In this document: positions 8,315 through 16,767 of the stretch, piece after piece
Layout of the letters: every line of letters starts with the position of its first letter
Position numbering within the stretch: position 1 is the first letter of the stretch
From: JABMMZ01 sp964600345
GTDB lineage: Bacteria; Bacteroidota; Bacteroidia; NS11-12g; UBA955
DNA: 24,452 nt
Reading direction: 5' to 3'
Assembly: GCA_964600345.1 (NCBI GenBank)
Contig: CAZRKA010000026.1
Span: 1 to 24,452 of the forward strand
Made by a program: the position numbers and the translations under genes
The notes under the pieces: generated by a model
What the model saw: only the letters and a program-made list of their open reading frames with translations
The model's database searches: none
What the model was told of the DNA's origin: nothing

Positions 8315-8818
8315 ATGAGTCTTTCACAATATATATTCTGGTTCCTTTCCTTCGTGGCAGTAATCAGCGGCTTGCTGGTTGTGTTCTCGAGAAAACCGGT
8401 AAACAGCGTGCTGAATCTTATCATCACCTTTTTTGCCATAGCCGGACATTATTTATTATTAAATGCACAATTTCTGGCTGCCGTTCATATCATCGTTTAT
8501 GCCGGAGCCATTATGGTGCTCTTCCTCTACGTGATTATGATGCTGAACCAGAACAGCGATACAGAACCAATGAAGAAAAGATACCTTGGTTTTATTTCGG
8601 TGATTGCAGCCGGTTTAATGCTGCTGACAATTGTCGCTGCAGTGAGAGACTCAGAGCTGCCTGAAGCAAGCATACCTGTTGCAGGAACCGGCTCCATCGA
8701 AAGACTGGGCAAGGTATTGTTTAATGAGTATCTTCTTCCTTTCGAAGTATCATCCATTTTGTTCCTCGCCGCAATGGTCGGAGCAGTTTATCTTTCTAAA
8801 AACAAACTTCAGTCGTAA
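8315..8818 (+). CDS. nuoJ: NADH-quinone oxidoreductase subunit J
   Basis: NuoJ is a small polytopic subunit of the membrane arm next to NuoA, NuoH and NuoK. The 167-residue product has five hydrophobic helices. 'LAAVHIIVYAGAIMVLFLYV' (54-73) is the conserved third helix, which in complex I structures carries the pi-bulge tied to activity changes. The ATG follows 'CAGAAAAATAA', another A-rich leader. Its TAA stop shares one base with the nuoK ATG (TAATG), a common arrangement for coupled translation. Confidence 0.96.
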   Translation: MSLSQYIFWFLSFVAVISGLLVVFSRKPVNSVLNLIITFFAIAGHYLLLNAQFLAAVHIIVYAGAIMVLFLYVIMMLNQNSDTEPMKKRYLGFISVIAAGLMLLTIVAAVRDSELPEASIPVAGTGSIERLGKVLFNEYLLPFEVSSILFLAAMVGAVYLSKNKLQS

Positions 8819-9135
8819 TGCCATCAATATTCGGAATACCTGTCAATTACTACATCATACTTAGCACTTTCCTGTTTTGCATAGGCGCACTGGGGGTTAT
8901 GATCAGGCGCAACGCCATCATCATTTTCATGTGTGTTGAGCTAATGCTGAATGCCGTCAATCTGCTGCTTGTAGCATTCTCGGCGTATTTTGGCGACCCG
9001 AATGCACAGGTATTCGTTTTCTTTATAATGGCTGTTGCAGCCGCTGAGGTGGCAGTTGGTCTGGCAATTCTGATCATGATATTCAGAAACTCCGGAACCT
9101 CAGACACAGAAGTACTCACAAAATTAAAATGGTAA
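8818..9135 (+). CDS. nuoK: NADH-quinone oxidoreductase subunit K
   Basis: NuoK is an MrpC-like three-helix subunit that contributes a proton channel beside NuoJ and NuoN. The 105-residue protein has the two intramembrane glutamates of the family: Glu41 in 'CVELMLNAVNL' and Glu77 in 'AAAEVAVGLAI'. Both are needed for proton transfer in studied homologues. Its ATG overlaps the nuoJ stop by one base. nuoL starts 32 bp downstream. Confidence 0.97.
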   Translation: MPSIFGIPVNYYIILSTFLFCIGALGVMIRRNAIIIFMCVELMLNAVNLLLVAFSAYFGDPNAQVFVFFIMAVAAAEVAVGLAILIMIFRNSGTSDTEVLTKLKW

Positions 9136-9167
9136 AAGCAAGCAGAAATTACGGTATATAATCAAGA

Positions 9168-11066
9168 ATGGAACAACTCGTTAAACTAATTCCCTTATTC
9201 CCGCTGATAAGTTTTGCCATTATCGGCCTCTTGAACAGGAAACTGACCAAAAAACATACAGCGGTATTTGCCTGTGTTGGGGTTCTGATCAGTTTCATTG
9301 ATTCTGTTTTGATTTTTTATTCGCAGTCTCAGTTCTACCATCCGGTAGAAGTACAAATATTTGACTGGATAGTAGCCGGCGATTTCCATGTTGCTTTTTC
9401 GTTTTTCGCCGATCCGCTATCCTCTGTTTTCCTGATGGTGATTACCGGTGTTGGCTTTCTGATTCACGTTTTCTCAGTTGGTTATATGAAAGACGACGAT
9501 GGATTCAGAAGATTTTTTGCCTATCTCAACCTGTTCATTTTCTTCATGCTGGTTCTGGTACTCGGAAATAATTTTCTGGTGATGTTCATCGGCTGGGAAG
9601 GTGTAGGATTTTGCTCTTTCATGCTTATTGGTTTCTGGTTCAAGGAAAGTAAAAATAACGATGCCGCTAAAAAGGCCTTTGTCATGAACCGTATCGGCGA
9701 CCTGGGTTTTCTGATTGCAATGTGCCTTATTTTTATTCACTTCGGCAGCCTTAATTACACTTCGCTTTTCAAACCGGGATTTATCGCTTCATCCGGAACA
9801 GATACATCAACCTTATCCCTCATTACATTATGTCTCTTTATCGGTGCCATGGGTAAAAGTGCACAAATACCGCTTTACACCTGGTTGCCCGACGCCATGG
9901 CAGGACCAACACCCGTTTCCGCTCTGATACATGCGGCTACCATGGTAACTGCCGGTATTTACATGGTTGCCCGTACCAATATCATGTTTTCGCTTACACC
10001 TGCTACCATGGATTTTGTAGCAGTTATCGGTGCCGCCACTGCCCTGCTTGGTGCACTTATAGGATTATTCCAGAATGACATTAAAAAAGTGCTGGCTTAT
10101 TCAACCGTTTCACAACTGGGTTTGATGTTCCTTGCTCTCGGTGTTGGTGCATATACCGCTGCAGTATTTCATGTCGTGACACATGCATTTTTTAAAGCCC
10201 TGTTATTCCTTGGTTCGGGCAGTGTCATTCACGCAATGAGCGGCGAACAGGATATCAGAAATATGGGTGGTCTCAAAAAACATCTGCCCCTTACCTATGC
10301 CACATTCCTTACCGGCACCATTGCCATTTCAGGCATTCCTCCCCTTGCAGGTTTCTTCAGCAAAGACCAGATTTTGAGTGAGGTTTTTGCCCATAATAAA
10401 ATACTGTTTATTGTTGGTTTACTGGTGTCACTTATGACCGCATTTTATATGTTCAGATTGCTTTACCTGACATTTCACGGAAAATTCAGAGGCAGTGCCG
10501 ACCAGGAACACCATTTGCACGAGTCGCCTGCCAATATGACGATACCGCTGATTGTGCTTGCAATTTGTTCAGTAATTGCCGGATTTATCGGATTTCCACA
10601 TGCCCTTGGCGAGAGAATAGGCATACACAACTTATTTGAGTCATTCCTTAAACCTGTATTGGGTAGCAGCAATAGTCACATAAGTCTGTCTGAAGAACTT
10701 ATGCTGATGGGTATCACAACAGTATTGATAATTGCCGTCATTTTATACGCCAGACACCTCTTTATAAAACGCGGATATGTACCTGAAAGTGATGAAAAAA
10801 CCTCGGGGATATTCAGAAAAACAGCTTACGCCCGTTTCTATGTGGACGAGTTCTACAACCGGATTATCACTCAACCTATCGACAAATTTTCAGATTTTCT
10901 GCATAAGCGATTTGACACGGGAATTGTGGATGGTGTTGTCAGAGGCATTGGAAGCATCAGCAATATGGGTGCGCAAAAAATCAGACTTTTACAAAGCGGA
11001 AATACCGGTTATTATGCCATAGCCTTCGTTTTTGCAATTTTATTACTGTTTTTAATATTGATATAG
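9168..11066 (+). CDS. nuoL: NADH-quinone oxidoreductase subunit L (antiporter-like)
   Basis: NuoL is the distal Mrp-antiporter-like proton pump of complex I and provides the long lateral helix along the membrane arm. The 632-residue product is full length. It shows Glu144 in 'GWEGVGFCSFMLIGFW', Lys230 in 'GAMGKSAQIPLYTWLPDAM', 'GPTPVSALIHAATMVTAG', and 'KKVLAYSTVSQLG' with the broken-helix lysines. Roughly the last 150 residues hold the lateral helix region ('RFYVDEFYNRIITQPIDK') and a final hydrophobic anchor. nuoM starts only 6 bp after the stop. Confidence 0.97.
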   Translation: MEQLVKLIPLFPLISFAIIGLLNRKLTKKHTAVFACVGVLISFIDSVLIFYSQSQFYHPVEVQIFDWIVAGDFHVAFSFFADPLSSVFLMVITGVGFLIHVFSVGYMKDDDGFRRFFAYLNLFIFFMLVLVLGNNFLVMFIGWEGVGFCSFMLIGFWFKESKNNDAAKKAFVMNRIGDLGFLIAMCLIFIHFGSLNYTSLFKPGFIASSGTDTSTLSLITLCLFIGAMGKSAQIPLYTWLPDAMAGPTPVSALIHAATMVTAGIYMVARTNIMFSLTPATMDFVAVIGAATALLGALIGLFQNDIKKVLAYSTVSQLGLMFLALGVGAYTAAVFHVVTHAFFKALLFLGSGSVIHAMSGEQDIRNMGGLKKHLPLTYATFLTGTIAISGIPPLAGFFSKDQILSEVFAHNKILFIVGLLVSLMTAFYMFRLLYLTFHGKFRGSADQEHHLHESPANMTIPLIVLAICSVIAGFIGFPHALGERIGIHNLFESFLKPVLGSSNSHISLSEELMLMGITTVLIIAVILYARHLFIKRGYVPESDEKTSGIFRKTAYARFYVDEFYNRIITQPIDKFSDFLHKRFDTGIVDGVVRGIGSISNMGAQKIRLLQSGNTGYYAIAFVFAILLLFLILI

Positions 11067-11072
11067 ATATAA

Positions 11073-12521
11073 ATGCTGACCCTATTACTCATATTGATTC
11101 CATTCTTCGGTGCAATACTGCTGTTTCTTTTCGGAAGCAGACAAACCAGAACAATGGCAATCGCCATATCGCTGATCGAGTTCTTACTGACCCTTTATGT
11201 ACTGTTTTTACAGCAAAGCGGGCACACAGAAATGTTGAGCATGAATGTGCCCTGGATCAATGCACTCGGAATATCTTTTCATATTGCTATGGATGGTATC
11301 AGTATTCTGATGGTATTGCTTTGCAATGCCCTTGTGCCGCTGATTGTTTATGCCTCCTTCAATAAAATCTACAACAATTACCACACCCTGTATGCCATGA
11401 TGCTGCTGATGCAAAGTGCCATAGTCGGTTCTTTTGTGGCAATGGATGGGTTTCTGTTTTATCTTTTCTGGGAAATTTCACTGTTGCCGATATTCTTTAT
11501 TATACTGATGTGGGGCGGAGAAAACCGTCAGAAAATTACTTTCAAATTTTTTATTTACACATTGCTGGGGAGTTTATTCATGCTGCTGGCATTGATTTAT
11601 GTTTACCTGCATACCCCCGAAAGAAGTTTCGACATCCAGGCACTATACAAAGCCGGACGCGCATTACCTGTAGAGACTCAGGGACTGGTAATGGCTGCAT
11701 TTTTTCTCGCATTTGCAATCAAGATGCCGATTTTCCCTTTCCATACCTGGCAGCCCGATACATATTACACCTCGCCTACTCCGGGTGTCATGATGTTGTC
11801 CGGAATAATGTCGAAAATGGCGACCTACGGCATGATACGCTGGGTACTGCCTCTGGTGCCGCTCGGTATGCAAACTTACGGACACATTCCAATGATACTT
11901 GCCGTGCTCAGTATCATATACGCTTCACTTATTTCAATTGTACAGAAAGACTACAAGTACCTGATTGCATACGCTTCCATAGCACACGTAGGACTAATAG
12001 CTGCCGGAATTGTGGCCGCTAATTCACAAAGTCTGCAGGGCGCTATGATGGAGATGATAAGTCACGGAATAAATACCGTTGGATTGTTCTTTGTATACGA
12101 CATTATCGTTATCCGGACCGGTACATCCGAAATGAAAAAACTCGGAGGTATCCGCGGAATAGATTCGCGTTTTGCCTTTATGTTTTTCATCATAATTCTC
12201 AGTGTGGTTGCGCTTCCTTTTACCAACGGATTTGTAGGCGAATTCCTGCTGATACTCGGCATATTCGAATATAACCAGATAGCGGCTTCGGTAGCAGGTC
12301 TTAGCATTATTCTCGGTGTTATATATATGTTCCGTTCTTTCCAGACCATGATGCTTGGCGAAACAAATGCCCTGACACTTAATCTCCCGAAAATGGAAAA
12401 GCAGGAAACCATCACACTTTTCATCATTATTATTCTGATTATAGGTCTGGGTGTTTACCCTAAACCTGTACTCGAAATCACAGAACCTTCCATACAACAA
12501 CTGCTTCAAAGTATTAAATGA
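11073..12521 (+). CDS. nuoM: NADH-quinone oxidoreductase subunit M (antiporter-like)
   Basis: NuoM is the second antiporter-like proton-pumping subunit. The 482-residue polytopic protein has Glu134 in 'LFWEISLLPIFFI', Lys217 in 'FAIKMPIFPFHTWQPDTYY', and 'QKDYKYLIAYASIAHVG' with its lysines. The segment after the broken helix reads 'HTWQPDTYYTSPTPG', whereas the common proteobacterial form is HTWLPDAH-x-EAPTAG. The position is still recognisable, and I take the difference as lineage variation. The last four bases (ATGA) overlap the nuoN start. Confidence 0.96.
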   Translation: MLTLLLILIPFFGAILLFLFGSRQTRTMAIAISLIEFLLTLYVLFLQQSGHTEMLSMNVPWINALGISFHIAMDGISILMVLLCNALVPLIVYASFNKIYNNYHTLYAMMLLMQSAIVGSFVAMDGFLFYLFWEISLLPIFFIILMWGGENRQKITFKFFIYTLLGSLFMLLALIYVYLHTPERSFDIQALYKAGRALPVETQGLVMAAFFLAFAIKMPIFPFHTWQPDTYYTSPTPGVMMLSGIMSKMATYGMIRWVLPLVPLGMQTYGHIPMILAVLSIIYASLISIVQKDYKYLIAYASIAHVGLIAAGIVAANSQSLQGAMMEMISHGINTVGLFFVYDIIVIRTGTSEMKKLGGIRGIDSRFAFMFFIIILSVVALPFTNGFVGEFLLILGIFEYNQIAASVAGLSIILGVIYMFRSFQTMMLGETNALTLNLPKMEKQETITLFIIIILIIGLGVYPKPVLEITEPSIQQLLQSIK

Positions 12522-13885
12522 AAGAACTCTTATTATTATCCGGACTTGGCGTTTTGTCTCTGATTGCTGGTTTGCTGAGAAGCAGAAAATACTTCATTGT
12601 ACCGGTCCTTGCAGGTCTCCTGCTGAATATTGCATTTTGCATCATGGACTGGAACAATCAGGAAGATGTATTCGGAATGCTTATACTCGATAATTTCGCT
12701 CTCGCATTTCTTGCAGTGAGTTCGTTTATAGCCTTTCTCTGGTTCATAGTCTCGGCAGCATATTTTAAAAATGACGAGAGCTTCTCCGACCACTACGCCA
12801 TGGTGCTTTTCTCCATGTGCGGTGGACTCATACTCGTTTCTTTCAGCCACATGGTGATGCTATTTCTCGGCATAGAAATATTATCAATACCCCTCTTTGT
12901 TCTTGCGGGAAGTCATAAAACCAGATTACAATCTAACGAAGCCGCATTCAAATATTTTCTCCTTGGTGCATTCGCATCTGCATTTCTCTTATTTGGTATC
13001 GCCCTCTTGTACGGTTCCAGCGGACATTTCGACAATGCCGGCATTGCCGCATTTCTGAATCTCAGTAAAATTTCGCCTATGACTATAGCCGGCATCATAC
13101 TGATGATGGGTGCCATGGCTTTCAAAGTTTCTGCAGCTCCTTTTCATTTATGGGCACCCGATGTCTATCAGGGTTCACCTACCATGATTACCATGTTTAT
13201 GGCAACCTATGTGAAAACTGTCGCTTTCGCAGGATTCTTCAGGTTGTTCTTCATTACTTTCATGCCAGTCAGGTCGGAATACGCCATGCTGTTTGCAATT
13301 ATAGCAGCTGCCACCATGCTGATTGCCAATATCAGTGCAACAGTGCAGGACAATGTAAAACGCATGCTGGCTTATTCAAGTATATCACATGCCGGTTTTA
13401 TGTCTATCACCCTCCTATGCATGAATAACAATTCGGCGGGAATTCTTTTATATTACACACTTGTATACAGTACCTCCAGTATTATAGCTTTCACCGCATT
13501 CAAACTGGTAAAACAAAACAGCAATGAAGAAGAAAGCTTTGGTGCTTTCAAAGGACTCATAAGAAGGAACAGAACGCTTGCTGCCATGCTGGCATTCGGT
13601 CTGCTGTCTATGTCAGGAATACCGCCACTGGCAGGGTTCATGGCCAAATACCTCGTGTTCACAGCGGCGATAGACAATGGTTATTTCTGGGTAGCTCTGC
13701 TCGGAATCATCGCTTCTCTTTTTGCAGTATATTATTATTTCAGACTGATATTGAAAATGTTCGGATCAGCCCCTGAATATCCCGAATTCATAGTTCCGGC
13801 TTATCAGAAATATGTTCTTCTGTTTTGTACTATTGCATTGTTAGTACTGATCATCATTCCGGGCAGCATCATAAATCTGATCTGA
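12518..13885 (+). CDS. nuoN: NADH-quinone oxidoreductase subunit N (antiporter-like)
   Basis: NuoN is the third antiporter-like subunit, adjacent to NuoK. The 455-residue protein is very hydrophobic. It carries Glu120 in 'LFLGIEILSIPLFVLAG', Lys203 in 'AFKVSAAPFHLWAPDVYQG' and 'VKRMLAYSSISHAGF'. The 'APDVYQGSPT' wording separates NuoN from NuoM and NuoL. The ATG overlaps the nuoM stop (ATGA). It is the last gene of the operon. Only two bases separate its TGA from the stop of the convergent prenyltransferase gene, so no room exists for a dedicated intergenic terminator. Confidence 0.97.
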   Translation: MKELLLLSGLGVLSLIAGLLRSRKYFIVPVLAGLLLNIAFCIMDWNNQEDVFGMLILDNFALAFLAVSSFIAFLWFIVSAAYFKNDESFSDHYAMVLFSMCGGLILVSFSHMVMLFLGIEILSIPLFVLAGSHKTRLQSNEAAFKYFLLGAFASAFLLFGIALLYGSSGHFDNAGIAAFLNLSKISPMTIAGIILMMGAMAFKVSAAPFHLWAPDVYQGSPTMITMFMATYVKTVAFAGFFRLFFITFMPVRSEYAMLFAIIAAATMLIANISATVQDNVKRMLAYSSISHAGFMSITLLCMNNNSAGILLYYTLVYSTSSIIAFTAFKLVKQNSNEEESFGAFKGLIRRNRTLAAMLAFGLLSMSGIPPLAGFMAKYLVFTAAIDNGYFWVALLGIIASLFAVYYYFRLILKMFGSAPEYPEFIVPAYQKYVLLFCTIALLVLIIIPGSIINLI

Positions 13886-13887
13886 TT

Positions 13888-14766
13888 TTACATCCAGAGG
13901 ATATTGACTATCCCTGCTACGAGCAGGAATTTGTAAATTGTGTTGACCGATTTGTACCGGGAATGCTGCAGCAGGTAAATATTCAAAATCAGGCAGAGCA
14001 AAACCGCAAGAATAAAGAAATTTCTCGGCAATAAACCATCGTGCAGAAGTATGCCCAGACCACCTAAAAAAGAGAGTACCATTACAAACACCGAGAAAGC
14101 TTTTGCTTTATCCATTCCAATAGTAACAGGGAGTGATTGAATGTTCAACGCCATATCGCCGTTGAAATTGATAAACTGTTTGACCAGTTCGCGGCTGTAC
14201 ACTAAACTGATATAAAATGCTCCGTAAATAAATATATATGGGTAAAATCTGGAGTAATGCAGCAATACGGCAAAAAAACAGGCAATGCTAAGCACGGATG
14301 CTGCAAGTTCCTTAATAAATGGCAGTCGCTGCAGTTTGTGCGAATAAACCCAGAGCGAGGCGATAAAAACACTGAAAAACAATCCTATTTTCCATGAAGC
14401 GGCAAAAGCTACCAGCAGACTTATAATATTGAAAAGCAAATAAAAGTTCAGGGTGCTTTGCTTGCTTATCCATTTGTTAAAAAGGGTGGCTTCGGGCCTG
14501 TTGATCAAATCCTTTTCAAAATCGTAAAAGTTATTGATGATGAATCCGGCTCCAATACTGAAAACAGATGCAATCACTATAGCGTGAAGTTTTAAATCTC
14601 CCAGAAGCAGAAACAGCGTCCTGTCCATATCTTTCATCAATACATAGGCGGAAAGATATTGGGCAAATACAGTCAGTACTATGTTGTACCACCTGACAAT
14701 TGAAAGAAGGGCAATTAATTTAATGGCGATTGGCTTGGCGACAGAAGATTGCGTTGAGCCCTTCAT
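13888..14766 (-). CDS. UbiA-family membrane prenyltransferase (geranylgeranylglycerol-phosphate type)
   Basis: UbiA-family enzymes move an isoprenyl chain from its diphosphate to an acceptor inside the membrane. The 292-residue protein has about eight or nine hydrophobic helices. The first Asp-rich motif is intact ('NNFYDFEKD', Asn79, Asp82, Asp86, followed by 'LINRPE'). The second reads 'RELVKQFINFNGD' (192-204). It keeps Arg192, Glu193 and Asp204 but has Gln197, Ile199 and Asn200 where related enzymes typically carry acidic residues (K-D-x-E-D-x-x-G-D). Related Bacteroidota proteins beside mevalonate genes are often named geranylgeranylglycerol-phosphate geranylgeranyltransferase, but the acceptor is unproven; quinone, haem or lipid acceptors are alternatives. 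It is the last gene of the isoprenoid operon, 7 bp after mevalonate kinase. Confidence 0.82.
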   Translation of the reverse strand: MKGSTQSSVAKPIAIKLIALLSIVRWYNIVLTVFAQYLSAYVLMKDMDRTLFLLLGDLKLHAIVIASVFSIGAGFIINNFYDFEKDLINRPEATLFNKWISKQSTLNFYLLFNIISLLVAFAASWKIGLFFSVFIASLWVYSHKLQRLPFIKELAASVLSIACFFAVLLHYSRFYPYIFIYGAFYISLVYSRELVKQFINFNGDMALNIQSLPVTIGMDKAKAFSVFVMVLSFLGGLGILLHDGLLPRNFFILAVLLCLILNIYLLQHSRYKSVNTIYKFLLVAGIVNILWM

Positions 14767-14773
14767 AAGCGGC

Positions 14774-15718
14774 TCAGAATTTATATATCACCTGAAGGTG
14801 TTGATTTTTGAGCTTCTCGGCAGCCGCTTCGTAATCCTGGGTAAATCCGAGTATGAATCCGCCGCCACCACTTCCGCAAAGTTTCAGATAATAGGAATTG
14901 CTGTCAATACCGTCTTTCCAGAGCTTTTTATAATTATCCGGAATCATGGGACTGAAATTATCGTATACCAGTTGTGAGAGTTGTTTGAGAGAATGGAACA
15001 ACGGTTTGAAATCTCTTTTCAGGAAGGCATCAATACACTCGTCGTTATACTTTTTAAACTGATGCTTAATCAAATGCCTGAAACCTTCCTGCTTGCATTT
15101 TTCAAGAAAGATGGATACCATATTTTGAGTCTGACCGGGAATACCGCTGTCCATCAGAAAAATTGCACCTTTGCCATTTTCGTCGGGACTTGGCAGACCG
15201 ACAGTGTCTAAATTTGTTTTGGAGCGAATGAGAACCGGCAGATTTAGATAGCATATCAGCGGATCGAGGCCTGAACTTTTACCGTGGAAAAACGACTCCA
15301 GTTTACTGAATATTTGTTTCAGCTTAAGAATACCGTCTCCTTTCTGACTCTGCTGAATGGTAATCTTATCGGTCGAATAGGCATCATAAAGAGATGCCAC
15401 CAGTGCGCCGCTGCTTCCGACACCGAATCCCTGAGGAATACTGCTGTCGAAATATAAACCTTTATCTATATCCTGCAGTAGTCTGTCGAGGTCGAATTTG
15501 CAAGGCAGTTCACCACCCGATTCCGTTTCTCTCAGATAATTGTAAAAAGCGCGGATATCGCTGTTGGATTGAACGGCAAAGTCGTTGCCGTTGTTACCAA
15601 GCTTTAGAGCTCCGTTAAACTTGTTGTAGGGAATGGAAAGCCCCATCGAATCCTCAATGATACCGTATTCACCGAATAAGAGTATCTTGGCGTAATAGAG
15701 CGATTCTTTTAATTTCAT
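14774..15718 (-). CDS. Mevalonate kinase (GHMP family)
   Basis: The likely role is ATP-dependent phosphorylation of mevalonate to 5-phosphomevalonate. I start it at the ATG at 15716-15718 (314 aa), which lies 2 bp after the preceding stop and directly before 'KLKESLYYAKILLFGEYGII'. A longer frame from 15778 would add 20 non-family residues inside the decarboxylase gene. Motifs are 'KILLFGEYGI' with Lys11, 'PQGFGVGSSGALVASL' (ATP-binding, about 95-110), Glu141 and Asp152 in 'ESFFHGKSSGLDP' (the catalytic pair of the family), and the C-terminal 'KLCGSGGGGFILGF'. The HGKSSGLD wording favours mevalonate kinase among GHMP enzymes. Phosphomevalonate kinase is a less likely alternative. Confidence 0.82.
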   Translation of the reverse strand: MKLKESLYYAKILLFGEYGIIEDSMGLSIPYNKFNGALKLGNNGNDFAVQSNSDIRAFYNYLRETESGGELPCKFDLDRLLQDIDKGLYFDSSIPQGFGVGSSGALVASLYDAYSTDKITIQQSQKGDGILKLKQIFSKLESFFHGKSSGLDPLICYLNLPVLIRSKTNLDTVGLPSPDENGKGAIFLMDSGIPGQTQNMVSIFLEKCKQEGFRHLIKHQFKKYNDECIDAFLKRDFKPLFHSLKQLSQLVYDNFSPMIPDNYKKLWKDGIDSNSYYLKLCGSGGGGFILGFTQDYEAAAEKLKNQHLQVIYKF

Positions 15719-15720
15719 TA

Positions 15721-16767
15721 TTATAGTTGTTCCGGACCCTTGCCTACGGCGTTGCAAAAATACGATTGATTTTGGCAAAATCCTATTAATTCGTTCTTCA
15801 CAAATTCCTGAACCTGTTTGTTTTCCTGCTCAGGATTGAGCAAATGAACGTTGGCTCCTGCATCCAGGGTAAATAACAAATTTGTTCCGCTTTGGTTTCT
15901 GAAATCGATTATTTTTTCTATAACAGACAGAGTATCAGGCTTCATTAATATAAATGGCTGAGGCGAACTCATCATTAATGCATGCAGCATCAGGGCTTCC
16001 GCTTCGACTAAGGCGGCGAAATCTTTTAAATCACCCCCTTTTAAAATATCGAGCAGTCTGCCTGTATTATCGTTAGCCGTTTTGTATCTGGCATTGGCAA
16101 ACGGATGCTCGTTGAGCAGAGCATGTCCTGCAGTGCTCGATACGGATTTGCGGCCGGCCTCAATAATCAGTATAGTGTCCTTAAATGTCCTGAATACCGG
16201 ATCCACCAGATGGTCTATGTTTACGGCATATTCATCACTACTCTCCTGAACAAAATCAGTTTTGCCCCATAAATTGTAACCTCCGTATACACTTCTGCAA
16301 GCAGAACCGGAACCCATTCTCGACCAGTAAGATGCCCTGCGGTAAAAATCGTCTGACTCTTTGCCGTTGATTTCAGCATCGAGCGTACACAAACACAATG
16401 ACAAAGCGCTGTAAGCAGATGCAGAAGAGGCTATCCCGCTGCTGTGAGGAAAAGTGTTGACCGAATCTATATCGAGATGAAAACTCTTCAGCCAGGTAAA
16501 TTCATGCGAAGCTTTTTCCAGAAATCCTGCTATCCTTATTTCGAATTCCGGATTGTGTTTTCCGTCAAAATTAAATTTAAGACTTATTCCACTGCCTTCA
16601 TTTCTTTTTACGGCTTTTATGGTGGTTTCACTTACCGCCTGATCGAGTGTAAAACTGATTGAAGGATTGGCGGGCAACTGAACGCCGCGTTTACCCCAGT
16701 ACTTAACAAGTGCAATATTGGACGGACTGCGCCATGCGGCCATTGCTGTATCTCTTACCTGTGACAT
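15721..16767 (-). CDS. mvaD: Diphosphomevalonate decarboxylase
   Basis: This enzyme converts 5-diphosphomevalonate to isopentenyl diphosphate with ATP. The 348-residue protein has the family signatures in order: 'SNIALVKYWGKRG' (16-28), 'FPHSSGIASSASAYSALS' (106-123, phosphate loop), 'GSGSACRSVYGGY' (152-164) and 'FTLDAGANVHLL' (299-310) with the catalytic Asp302. The KYWGK and GSGSACRS motifs separate it clearly from the two kinases on either side. Its ATG shares one base with the stop of the upstream GHMP kinase. Because catalytic Asp302 and the surrounding motif are kept, I read it as a decarboxylase and not as a mevalonate 3-kinase relative. Confidence 0.93.
   Translation of the reverse strand: MSQVRDTAMAAWRSPSNIALVKYWGKRGVQLPANPSISFTLDQAVSETTIKAVKRNEGSGISLKFNFDGKHNPEFEIRIAGFLEKASHEFTWLKSFHLDIDSVNTFPHSSGIASSASAYSALSLCLCTLDAEINGKESDDFYRRASYWSRMGSGSACRSVYGGYNLWGKTDFVQESSDEYAVNIDHLVDPVFRTFKDTILIIEAGRKSVSSTAGHALLNEHPFANARYKTANDNTGRLLDILKGGDLKDFAALVEAEALMLHALMMSSPQPFILMKPDTLSVIEKIIDFRNQSGTNLLFTLDAGANVHLLNPEQENKQVQEFVKNELIGFCQNQSYFCNAVGKGPEQL

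Noticed and set aside
7623..8327. 234-codon minus-strand frame opposite nuoI
   Set aside because: It is antisense to nuoI, whose eight cluster cysteines are all in frame; the antisense product is Phe/Cys-rich and has no recognisable motif.
13913..13927. Inverted repeat CCTGCT-ACG-AGCAGG just after nuoN, as a terminator
   Set aside because: The 6-bp stem is perfect, but it is followed by AATTTGTAAA and not a T run, and it lies inside the prenyltransferase coding sequence. It is too weak to call.
15719..15778. 20-residue N-terminal extension of mevalonate kinase
   Set aside because: It overlaps the end of the decarboxylase gene, has no resemblance to the family, and the ATG at 15716-15718 is correctly placed before the first conserved motif.
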